From: JAYZVT01 sp050248375
GTDB lineage: Bacteria; Pseudomonadota; Alphaproteobacteria; Rhizobiales; Methyloligellaceae
Reading direction: 5' to 3'
Length of the DNA: 17,278 nucleotides
NCBI GenBank assembly: GCA_050248375.1
Contig: JBFWSL010000044.1
Coordinates: 1-17,278, forward strand
The notes beneath the pieces are model-generated. The model was not told the DNA's origin. It saw only the letters and a program-made list of their open reading frames with translations, and searched no databases. Position 1 is the first letter of the stretch. Each line of letters opens with the position of its first letter. This document shows, one piece after another, positions 1-6,432 of the stretch. A program made the translations under genes and the position numbers.

Positions 1-378
1 CCAGTCCACCACGACGCGCTTGTCGCCCTTGAACGCCTTCGCCAGCTTTTCGGCTTGCGCCCGCGTGATGGTCCGCAGCAGCGACTCGTCCTTCTCCGTG
101 TTCCAGATCAGCCTGTAGGCCTCGCCGGAGGAGAACGGCCGCTTGGTCAGGATCGGTCCGTTGAGGATGAACCACCACAGCACCGGGTTCTCCTCGATCA
201 CCCGCCGGTCGGACAGGAACTCCTTCAGGTAGCGCCGCATGGACCAGTAGTCGGTCCCGTCCGGCGTGCCCAGGTTGAGCAGCAGCACGCCGATCCTGCC
301 GATGGCCGGTTTTGGGTGCCCCTTCGGCGTATGGCGGCTGTCGGGCAGGAAATCCGAAGCCCGCGATGGCCTGTTCAT
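1..378 (-). CDS. hemH: Ferrochelatase, N-terminal part (cut by window edge)
   Basis: This gene encodes the start of ferrochelatase, which inserts Fe2+ into protoporphyrin IX in the last step of haem synthesis, usually at the inner face of the cytoplasmic membrane. The first 126 codons are present and the frame stays open to the left edge, so about two thirds of the usual 340-360 residues lie outside. The family N-terminal signature RIGVLLLNLGTPDGTD is at residues 28-43, followed by the typical RRYLKEFLSDRRVIE stretch. Residues 1-27 are a short variable extension. The start is ATG at 378, preceded by GGAGG eight bases upstream. It is divergent from the DUF3008 gene with about 180 bases between. 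Identity is secure from the motif; completeness of the gene cannot be judged. Confidence 0.93.
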   Translation of the reverse strand, partial: MNRPSRASDFLPDSRHTPKGHPKPAIGRIGVLLLNLGTPDGTDYWSMRRYLKEFLSDRRVIEENPVLWWFILNGPILTKRPFSSGEAYRLIWNTEKDESLLRTITRAQAEKLAKAFKGDKRVVVDW

Positions 379-416
379 GCAGAAAACCTCCGGTCGGCGC
401 CCCATAAGGCCACCTC

Positions 417-445
417 TAGATAGATCATTCTCCGCCCGGGCCCAA
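417..445 (-). promoter_or_regulatory. Candidate sigma70-type promoter for hemH
   Basis: On the minus strand TTGGGC (445-440) and TATCTA (422-417) are separated by 17 bases. Transcription would start near 410 and give a leader of about 30 bases carrying the GGAGG of hemH. Each hexamer matches the consensus at only three of six positions, so this is a positional suggestion. Confidence 0.25.
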
Positions 446-463
446 TGGCACGCAGTTGCGCAT

Positions 464-476
464 CCACGATACGTGG
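464..476. repeat. Short dyad CCACG-ATA-CGTGG in divergent intergenic region
   Basis: A perfect 5-bp inverted repeat with a 3-base centre lies between the divergent hemH and DUF3008 genes. It is placed where an operator shared by both promoters could sit, and it could also form a small RNA hairpin. No regulator can be named. Confidence 0.35.
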
Positions 477-483
477 CGGGGAA

Positions 484-557
484 CTCCTTCTCTGTCCTCG
501 GATTTACCCTGATGCCGGCGCATGTGAAAGCCGCTGAAGAAGTCAAGGAGGACAGAA
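484..557 (+). promoter_or_regulatory. Leader with anti-Shine-Dalgarno stem upstream of DUF3008 gene
   Basis: TCTGTCCTC (491-499) is perfectly complementary over 9 bases to GAGGACAGA (548-556), which includes part of the SD sequence AAGGAGG (545-551) and the spacer up to the ATG at 558. Just upstream, CTCCTT (484-489) is an alternative partner for AAGGAG (545-550). A smaller CGGC/GCCG pair sits inside the loop. If transcription starts upstream of about 484, the ribosome site would be masked. The pairing is seen directly; regulation is inferred and the transcription start is unknown. Confidence 0.45.
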
Positions 558-740
558 ATGCCTGCGAAATCGAAAGCTCAGCAGAAGGCGGCCGGCGCGG
601 CCCTCGCCGCCAAGCGCGGAGACAAGAAGAAATCCAGCCTGAGGGGCGCATCGAAGAGCATGTATGAATCCATGTCCAAGTCGGACCTGGAGGACATGGC
701 CAGCACCAAGCGCAAGGGCAAGAAGGAGCACGCGGACTAG
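558..740 (+). CDS. DUF3008 family small basic protein
   Basis: A 60-residue, very Lys/Ala/Ser-rich protein. It has the pattern of the DUF3008 family: an MPAKSKAQQKAAGAALAAKR start, a central SLRGASKSMYESMSKSDLE segment and a TKRKGKK tail. The family is small, soluble and of unknown function; there is no signal peptide, membrane segment or cysteine. The start is ATG at 558 with a strong AAGGAGG six bases upstream. It appears to be a single-gene unit, divergent from hemH and followed by a hairpin. The leader can fold over the SD sequence, which suggests control of translation. Family membership is recognised from memory of its sequence pattern; no biochemical role should be assigned. Confidence 0.88.
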   Translation: MPAKSKAQQKAAGAALAAKRGDKKKSSLRGASKSMYESMSKSDLEDMASTKRKGKKEHAD

Positions 741-745
741 AAAAA

Positions 746-776
746 AGGGCGCAAGCGGGCCGTTTCGCCTTGCCCT
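746..776 (+). terminator. Possible terminator hairpin after DUF3008 gene
   Basis: AGGGC (746-750) pairs with GCCCT (772-776) and AAG (753-755) with CTT (769-771), leaving a 2-base bulge. It starts six bases after the stop codon. There is a run of six A before it but no T run after it on the plus strand, so it is a weak intrinsic terminator at best in this direction. Confidence 0.3.
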
Positions 777-839
777 GCGGAGCTATAGCGGCAACACTTG
801 GACTGTCGGGGGAAGCACCCACGGTCTGGGGGGCCGATC

Positions 840-3554
840 ATGCATTGCCGCAGCCGCCTACTGCGGGCTTTCGCCTGCATGCTCTTCTTTTTTCTTGCCG
901 CATCCAGCTACGGCGCTTCCGCACATGCCGGCGGCAAGGTGTGGCAGTTCAGCGAAGGTAACGACCCGTCCAGCAAGGGCCGCATGACGGCGAGGCTGAT
1001 CTATGGCGTTCCGGAAACGGACAATCAGCAGGTTGCCGGAGTCTGCGAGGCCAGAAGCGGTACGGGCGCGAAGACCGCCAGCCTGATCCTTGGCGCCGAC
1101 ATTGGCGACAGGAAGAACGGCGACAGCGTCAGCCTGCGCTTCTCCGGCGATGGATTCGATCATCTGGCCACCGGCACCATTCACGGCGTCGGCGCGGAAG
1201 TCGGCATCACGGGCGTGCATCTCGACATCGGCAACGACGACCCGTTGTGGAGCGTGCTCACACGGGCGCAGTCGGTCAGCTATCTCGTTCCCGGCCGCCG
1301 CGCTGCCAGCCTCGACCTCGGCGATGGTCACGGGGAGATCAAGGCTTTCGTCGCGGCCTGCCGCACCTATGAGAAGGCGGCTTCCGCCACCAAGGTGGCG
1401 CAGGCGGGTCCCGCCAACGACTCGGGCGGCGGCGTGCAGGAAAAGGAAGCCTTCGAGGCGGCCAAGGAGCTCGGCACCATCGAGGCCTGGGAAGCTTTCC
1501 TCAACAACTTCCCGGATGGCTTTCGCGCCGATCTGGCGCGGGCTTACGTGAAGCGCCTGGCGACGGAAGGCGGACCCGGCTCCGGCGGACCGCCGCCGGC
1601 CGCGGAGGTGAAGCCCCCGGTGGCGCCGCCCCCGCCCGCCGGCGAAGCCGATCTCTCGGTGACGCAGACCGCCAATCAGGCCGGCTGCGGCGGCAATGTT
1701 CCATGCAGCTACAGGATCACCGTCGAGAACAAGGGCGGCCAACCCTATACCGGCCCGCTGGTCATAGCCAACGCGCTCGCCCCCGGCGGTGGCGACCTCA
1801 CCGCCTCCGGGCCCGCGCCCTGGTTCTGCCAGGGAGCGGCCGGCGGCGCGGTGTGCACCTTGTCCAACGCCAATATCGGCCCCGGCCAGTCGCAGACGCT
1901 CTCGCTCACCTTCAACCTCCAGGGCGGAGGCGGCGGCGGCGTGAACAGTTGCGCCCAGATTTCCTGGGGCGGCGCTCCCGACGCCACCGGCGTCCGCGAT
2001 GTCCAGAATGCCCTCAACCAGCGCGGCTTCAACGCCGGCCCCGCCGACGGCCAGCCGGGCGCGCGCACCCAGGGCGCCATCCGCGACTTCCAGTCCCAGG
2101 CCGGCATGCAGCCGAGCGGCGAGATCGATCTGCCGCTGCTGATCGCGCTGTTCACCCAGCCCGGAGATGGCGATGCCGATCCCGGCAACGACGCGGCCTG
2201 CGCCGGTTCCGCCGTGTTCGGAGAACCGGTGGCCAATGCCGGCCCGCCAATCCCCTCCTGCCCGCCCGGACAGTTTCCCGGTCCCCAGGGCTGTACCTGC
2301 CCGCCCGACGAGCCGATCTGGAACGGACGCAGCTGCATGCCGCGCCTGGCCACGGCGAATTGCAGCGGCGGACGCATCTTCGACCGGGGCCGCAAGCTCT
2401 GCATCTGCCCCGGCAACCGGCCCTTCTGGTACAACGGACGCTGCAACTCGGTGACCTTCAACGACTGCCCCGGCGACAGCGTCCGCGTCGGCAGCCGTTG
2501 CGTGAAGGAGAACGATCCGGTGTTCGCCGGCCGTCCGCCTCGTGGTCCCGGCGGTGGCGGTTTCGGCTGCCCGCCCGGCCAGACCCGCGTGGGCAACTCC
2601 TGCGTCGCCCAGAACCTGGCGCCCATATTCGCACTTCCGGGCATCATCCAGGGACTGACCGGAGGCAGGCCGCCCCAGGGGGGCGGTGGCGCACCGAGGG
2701 TCACCATTGCCTGCAGTGGCGGACGCGTGGTCAACGGCCGCTGCTTCTGCCCGCAGAATAGCGTGCTGCAGGGAAATACCTGTGTCTCCAGGGTCGTCAC
2801 GCCCCAGCCAACCATCCAGCAGGGGCTCCCGCAGGTCTTCGGAAACACCGGCGGCTGCTCCGGAGGGCGCATCCGGCAGGGCAGCAAATGCGTCTGCCCC
2901 GCGGGCCAGACCTTCACGGGTGCGGCCTGCGTGGCGAATGCGCCGGCGCCCCGGGTCCCACCCCCGATAGTCAATCATGTCATGCCGGACTGTGGCCCGC
3001 GCAAGACCTGGAACGGTACGACATGCATAACCAACAACATACCCCCGCCGCCGCCGCCCCGGGTCCCGCCCCCGATAGTCAAGCAGGTAAGGCCGAATTG
3101 CGCGCCGAACCAGATCTGGAACGGCTCGGCCTGCGTGACCAGGGGACCGGACGCACCGAAGGCGCCGCCGCCGCCGCAGCCCATCGTCAAGGGTTCGGGC
3201 TGCCCCGGCGGTCTGGTAAAACTCCCGAACGGCGGTTGCGGACTGCCCAAATGCGGACCGGGACAGATCGCCACGCCGGGGGGCTGCGTAGCACTATCCG
3301 ACCGCCGGCTGAAGCGTGACATCGAGCAGCTCGCAGCGCTCGCCGATGGCACCCGCGTCTACGCCTTCCGCTATCTGTGGGAGGACACTATACGCGTCGG
3401 CGTCATGGCCCAGGACCTCCTCGCGCGCGATCATACCCGCGACGCTGTCGTTACCACTGACGGCGGCTATTACGCGGTGGACTATGCGCGGCTGGGTTTG
3501 CGCATGACGACGCTGGCGGAGTGGCGGGCACGCGGAGAGGCCGCGCTGCACTGA
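840..3554 (+). CDS. Secreted modular protein: PG-binding domain, Cys-rich repeats, C-terminal S74 chaperone domain
   Basis: The protein has 904 residues and is probably exported. In order: a Sec signal peptide (residues 1-30, basic start, LFFFLAAS core, likely cut after AHA); an unrecognised domain (about 31-185); a short helical segment with EAWEAFLNNFPDGFRADLAR (about 200-240), like segments seen in alphaproteobacterial caspase-like proteins; a Pro-rich linker; a DUF11-like beta domain (268-362); a peptidoglycan-binding domain (about 378-440, VQNALNQRGFNAGPADG); a Cys-rich region with 28 cysteines (about 470-818); and an S74 intramolecular chaperone domain (819-904). In the last, S820-D-R-R-L-K825 and GVMAQD (854-859) fit the self-cleaving Ser/Lys type. 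ATG at 840 is chosen over TTG at 798 because GGGGGG lies six bases before it and the signal peptide then starts correctly. It would commonly be annotated as a tail fiber domain-containing protein. Function is unknown; envelope attachment is inferred. Confidence 0.88.
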   Translation: MHCRSRLLRAFACMLFFFLAASSYGASAHAGGKVWQFSEGNDPSSKGRMTARLIYGVPETDNQQVAGVCEARSGTGAKTASLILGADIGDRKNGDSVSLRFSGDGFDHLATGTIHGVGAEVGITGVHLDIGNDDPLWSVLTRAQSVSYLVPGRRAASLDLGDGHGEIKAFVAACRTYEKAASATKVAQAGPANDSGGGVQEKEAFEAAKELGTIEAWEAFLNNFPDGFRADLARAYVKRLATEGGPGSGGPPPAAEVKPPVAPPPPAGEADLSVTQTANQAGCGGNVPCSYRITVENKGGQPYTGPLVIANALAPGGGDLTASGPAPWFCQGAAGGAVCTLSNANIGPGQSQTLSLTFNLQGGGGGGVNSCAQISWGGAPDATGVRDVQNALNQRGFNAGPADGQPGARTQGAIRDFQSQAGMQPSGEIDLPLLIALFTQPGDGDADPGNDAACAGSAVFGEPVANAGPPIPSCPPGQFPGPQGCTCPPDEPIWNGRSCMPRLATANCSGGRIFDRGRKLCICPGNRPFWYNGRCNSVTFNDCPGDSVRVGSRCVKENDPVFAGRPPRGPGGGGFGCPPGQTRVGNSCVAQNLAPIFALPGIIQGLTGGRPPQGGGGAPRVTIACSGGRVVNGRCFCPQNSVLQGNTCVSRVVTPQPTIQQGLPQVFGNTGGCSGGRIRQGSKCVCPAGQTFTGAACVANAPAPRVPPPIVNHVMPDCGPRKTWNGTTCITNNIPPPPPPRVPPPIVKQVRPNCAPNQIWNGSACVTRGPDAPKAPPPPQPIVKGSGCPGGLVKLPNGGCGLPKCGPGQIATPGGCVALSDRRLKRDIEQLAALADGTRVYAFRYLWEDTIRVGVMAQDLLARDHTRDAVVTTDGGYYAVDYARLGLRMTTLAEWRARGEAALH
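2949..3164 (+). repeat. Imperfect 108-bp tandem repeat inside the Cys-rich region
   Basis: Two copies start at 2949 and 3057, each beginning with CCCCGGGTCCC and sharing CCCCCGATAGTCAA. Each encodes 36 residues of the form RVPPPIV...C...WNG..C. They are the best-conserved neighbours among the looser Cys-rich units upstream, which suggests a recent in-frame duplication. Confidence 0.75.
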
Positions 3555-3566
3555 CCGCATCGAGAA

Positions 3567-4898
3567 CTATCGGTCTCCCGCCGCTTCCGTTGCGGCGGGA
3601 GCGCCTGCCTCAGCGCTTGCGGGATAGTTTGTCACGATCCTCGGGAAACCGCTGGCGATCAGGCCTGTGAGCCAGCCCAGCGCGCCGACCGCGCTGTAGA
3701 TATATGTCGTCCAGTCGAACTGCCCGGTCAGGGCGAACAGCAGGAAGCTGGAGAAACTGCTGTGCACGATGGAGCCAAGCACCAGCGCGGCGCCCAGACC
3801 CGCCATCGCCTGCCAGTTGCTCATGCGCTCAAGCACCCATGCTCCCAGCCAGGCATGGACTCCGGCGGTCATGAATCCGACCAGAGCCGCGGCGAACAGG
3901 CCCGCGAACGGCGACGCCACAACGAGCAGCGCTGCCTTCGGATCGGTGCTCAGAAGACCAAGGGCGATGCACAAGGCAACGGAGCTGAAATAGGAGAAGA
4001 TGGCGCAGCAGGCCGTGGCGGTTCCGCCCGCCACCTGGCGCAGTTCGTTGCGCGGTATGCCGAGCTGCAATATGGCGCACCAGTAATAGCTGACGATCCC
4101 CGGCGTGACCGCCGCCAGCAGTATGGTCAGCGGCGCATGCGAGCTCTTCGCAGTGACGGACTGGTTGAGGCTGTCGCTGACCAGTTCCAGCAGAACCAGC
4201 GCGAAGGCGAAAATCAGCAGCAGTCGCAGCGCCGAACGCCGGGACACGCTGTGCAGCATGGCTTCCGCGAAGCCGGCTCCGTCGCCCTCGCGCTTGCGGG
4301 AAAGGGACCGGTCGAACACATAGTCCTGGATCGGCCCGACGAGCACCACGGCGAACGCCACGACGATGGTCGCGCCCATCACCCGTTCCGGCGTCAGACT
4401 GTCCCGCAGCGAAGACCAGAAGGAGCCGTCGCTTCCCAGGCTGAACACGATGCTGCCCAGCGCCGCGGCCAGGGTCACATACCATCGCCGCGTGATCTCC
4501 TGGTCAGTGAGTGGTGTCTGCCGCGTCAGCGGCACGGGCGGCGGCTCGCCCGCGACCGGCTGCGAATACGCCAGCCAGCGGTGCGGGTTGAGCAGGACGC
4601 GGTAGGTCTCGATCTCCTCCCTGAAGCGGGTCCGCATCAACAATGCCACCGCGCCCGACAGCACCGCCTGCCCCGCGAGCCCCAGCGCGGCGCCCGCCGC
4701 CGCGTCGCGAGCGAACAGCAGCCAGTCGTTATGACCCGAATGGATGTCCGCGAGAATGCCGGCGATGAGACCGAGCAGCGCGGAAATGCGCCACTTCATC
4801 GTGCCGGTGACAATGATGGCGACCACCAGCAGCGCGCCCAGAAGCACGTGCCCGAATACGAAGAACTCGGCCCACGCTGCAACCCTGTCGGTATCCAT
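3567..4898 (-). CDS. Polytopic membrane protein of unknown function
   Basis: I do not recognise this 443-residue protein. It has about ten or eleven hydrophobic segments, near residues 13-32, 36-52, 65-88, 138-157, 172-193, 222-243, 256-279, 291-316, 322-345, 365-391 and 397-418. A polar, Pro-rich loop lies at 89-137 and another charged loop at 194-220 (SLSRKREGDG). The C-terminus is a short Ala-rich tail. No ATP-binding, kinase or known transporter motif was seen. The start is ATG at 4898, preceded by GGGAGGGCGGG; the open frame continues far upstream only because of the high GC content and overlaps the opposite transporter gene. It is a single gene, convergent with the secreted protein gene and divergent from the nucleoside transporter. 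A membrane sensor or transporter role would be a guess. Confidence 0.82.
   Translation of the reverse strand: MDTDRVAAWAEFFVFGHVLLGALLVVAIIVTGTMKWRISALLGLIAGILADIHSGHNDWLLFARDAAAGAALGLAGQAVLSGAVALLMRTRFREEIETYRVLLNPHRWLAYSQPVAGEPPPVPLTRQTPLTDQEITRRWYVTLAAALGSIVFSLGSDGSFWSSLRDSLTPERVMGATIVVAFAVVLVGPIQDYVFDRSLSRKREGDGAGFAEAMLHSVSRRSALRLLLIFAFALVLLELVSDSLNQSVTAKSSHAPLTILLAAVTPGIVSYYWCAILQLGIPRNELRQVAGGTATACCAIFSYFSSVALCIALGLLSTDPKAALLVVASPFAGLFAAALVGFMTAGVHAWLGAWVLERMSNWQAMAGLGAALVLGSIVHSSFSSFLLFALTGQFDWTTYIYSAVGALGWLTGLIASGFPRIVTNYPASAEAGAPAATEAAGDR
3575..3601. terminator. Perfect 10-bp hairpin at convergent gene ends
   Basis: CTCCCGCCGC (3575-3584) and GCGGCGGGAG (3592-3601) form a perfect stem with a 7-base loop. 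It begins 20 bases after the stop of the secreted protein gene and lies inside the last codons of the opposite membrane protein gene. It could end transcription from the left, but there is no T run. The constraint of encoding Ala-rich codons is an alternative reason for the symmetry. Confidence 0.4.
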
Positions 4899-5043
4899 CC
4901 CGCCCTCCCAGAGCCAGCCGCAGTCTAGCGCAATTCCGCGTCCGGCCGGATTCCCTGGAACCGGGACGTCCCCTGGACGGCAAATCCTTGGAAGGCACGG
5001 AAAAAATTCCACCCCTGGGCTCCGGGCCCGGCGGGGAGTTGTC

Positions 5044-5070
5044 TTGTCAGCAGGCCGAAAACCGTACAAA
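5044..5070 (+). promoter_or_regulatory. Candidate promoter placing the transcript start at or near the CNT start codon
   Basis: TTGTCA (5044-5049, five of six to consensus) and TACAAA (5065-5070, four of six) are separated by 15 bases, which is short. Transcription from here would begin around 5076-5079, at the ATG at 5079 itself. No Shine-Dalgarno sequence is seen before that ATG, which fits a leaderless message. Confidence 0.3.
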
Positions 5071-5078
5071 TCTGGCCC

Positions 5079-6365
5079 ATGGGGGAACTTCTGCAGAGCC
5101 TTCTCGGCATGGTTGCCATCCCGGCCATCGCCTGGGGGCTTTCGGAGGACCGGCGCGCCCTCGGGCTGCTGCCGCTCGCGCGCCTCGTCGCGGTGGGCCT
5201 TGCCCTGCAGGCCGGCATCGCCGCCCTGCTGCTCGGCCTGCCGCAGTCCCGCATTGTCTTCGACGCGCTCGGCACGGCGGTGCGCGCCGTGCAGACGGCG
5301 ACCCTGGAAGGCATGCAGTTCGTCTTTGGCTATCTCGCCGGCGCGCCCTCTCCTTTCACCGCGACAGACCCCAAGCACGGCTTCATCCTCGCCTTCCAGG
5401 CGCTGCCGCTCATCCTGCTCATGAGCGTGCTGTCGAGGCTCCTCTATCACTGGGGCATCCTGCAGCGCGTGGTCGCCGCCTTCGCCTGGGCGCTGCGGCG
5501 CTCCTTCGGCATCGGCGGCGCGCTCGGCACCGCAACCGCCGCCAACATCTTCGTCGGCATGGTCGAGGCGCCGCTGCTGATCCGCCCCTACCTCGCCCGC
5601 ATGAGCCGTTCGGCCCTGTTCGCCACCATGACCACCGGCATGGCCACCATCGCCGGTACGGTGATGGCGCTCTACGCCACCCTGCTGGAGCCCGTGCTGC
5701 CGGGCGCCGCCGGACATATCCTCGCGGCGTCCGTGATGAGCGCGCCCGCGGCGCTGATGATCGCGAGGCTGATGGTCCCCCCGGATGGGGACGAACCGGA
5801 GGAGGAGGAGGGGCAGGACCCTGCCGGCCTGGAACAGGACCGGGGCACGGCCAACTTCATGGACGCCATCGCCCAGGGCATGATCGACGGCCTGCGCCTG
5901 CTCGCCTATGTCACCGCCATGCTGGTGATCATGGTCTCGCTGGTGGCATTGACCAACGCCATCCTTGCCGGGCTCGGCGGCTTCGCTGGCGTCAGGGTCA
6001 CCGTGCAGCAGATCTTCGGCTGGCTGTTCGCGCCCGTCACCTGGCTCATGGGTATCCCCTGGAGCGAGGCGGGCACCGCGGGCGCCCTGTTCGGCATCAA
6101 GACCGTCCTCAACGAGCTCATCGCCTATGTGGAACTGGGCCAGGTCGGCGCGGAGGCATTGTCCCCCCGCAGCCGCCTGATCCTGACCTATGCGCTCTGT
6201 GGCTTCGCCAACTTCGGCTCGCTCGGCATCATGATCGGCGGCCTCGTCGCCCTGGCCCCCTCCCGCCGCCGGGACATCGTCTCGCTGGGACCGCGCACCA
6301 TCGTCTCCGGCACGCTGGCGACCATGCTCACCGGCGCCGTCGTCGGCGCCATGACACCCGCCTGA
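5079..6365 (+). CDS. Concentrative nucleoside transporter family protein (CNT/NupC-type)
   Basis: A 428-residue integral membrane protein. CNT family members move nucleosides into the cytoplasm with Na+ or H+. Conserved pieces are present: an N-terminal helix pair (about 1-55), a gate region (about 100-225) with TAANIFVGMVEAPL (153-166), a charged loop rich in Glu (234-255), and the C-terminal core with KTVLNELIAYVEL (341-353) and CGFANFGSLGI (374-384). Glu163, Asn345-Glu346, Phe376, Asn378 and Ser381 fall where family members bind substrate. The usual GQTEAP is GMVEAP here, so two residues that contact the base in the Vibrio cholerae structure are replaced, which makes the substrate uncertain. 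The start is ATG at 5079, without a visible SD. The gene is divergent from the membrane protein gene and convergent with the peroxiredoxin gene. Confidence 0.9.
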   Translation: MGELLQSLLGMVAIPAIAWGLSEDRRALGLLPLARLVAVGLALQAGIAALLLGLPQSRIVFDALGTAVRAVQTATLEGMQFVFGYLAGAPSPFTATDPKHGFILAFQALPLILLMSVLSRLLYHWGILQRVVAAFAWALRRSFGIGGALGTATAANIFVGMVEAPLLIRPYLARMSRSALFATMTTGMATIAGTVMALYATLLEPVLPGAAGHILAASVMSAPAALMIARLMVPPDGDEPEEEEGQDPAGLEQDRGTANFMDAIAQGMIDGLRLLAYVTAMLVIMVSLVALTNAILAGLGGFAGVRVTVQQIFGWLFAPVTWLMGIPWSEAGTAGALFGIKTVLNELIAYVELGQVGAEALSPRSRLILTYALCGFANFGSLGIMIGGLVALAPSRRRDIVSLGPRTIVSGTLATMLTGAVVGAMTPA

Positions 6366-6373
6366 GCCCTGGC

Positions 6374-6409
6374 AAAGACCATGGGGGGTGACACCCAGCC
6401 ATGGCCTTT
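6374..6409. terminator. Bidirectional hairpin between convergent CNT and peroxiredoxin genes
   Basis: AAAG/CTTT (6374-6377 with 6406-6409), CCATGG/CCATGG (6379-6384 with 6399-6404) and GGGT/ACCC (6386-6389 with 6393-6396) stack into a long interrupted stem with a 3-base loop. It lies 8 bases after the CNT stop and about 23 bases after the peroxiredoxin stop. There is no clear T run, but the placement fits a shared terminator. Confidence 0.55.
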
Positions 6410-6432
6410 CCGGATTCAATACGCCGGGAGCT

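Noticed and set aside
480..510. GGAAC (480-484) as -35 of an EcfG stress promoter for the DUF3008 gene
   Set aside because: No CGTT-like -10 is found 16-17 bases downstream (the sequence there is GATT or ATTT). Only the -35 half fits.
798..839. Upstream TTG start for the secreted protein
   Set aside because: It would put 14 extra polar residues before the signal peptide. ATG at 840 has a G-rich SD at the right distance.
858..2978. 706-codon open frame on the minus strand opposite the secreted protein gene
   Set aside because: It is antisense to a gene with a clear signal peptide and domains, is low-complexity in Ala/Gly/Arg, has no SD and matches no family. It is a high-GC shadow.
840..3554. 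S74 and peptidoglycan-binding domains as a sign of a prophage
   Set aside because: No integrase, capsid, terminase, tail or lysis genes lie in the window, and both flanks are housekeeping genes. The signal peptide points to a cellular secreted protein.
4899..6419. Long N-terminal extension of the membrane protein frame across the CNT gene
   Set aside because: The extension is antisense to the CNT gene and has biased composition. The ATG at 4898 has a strong SD and is followed by a proper membrane segment.
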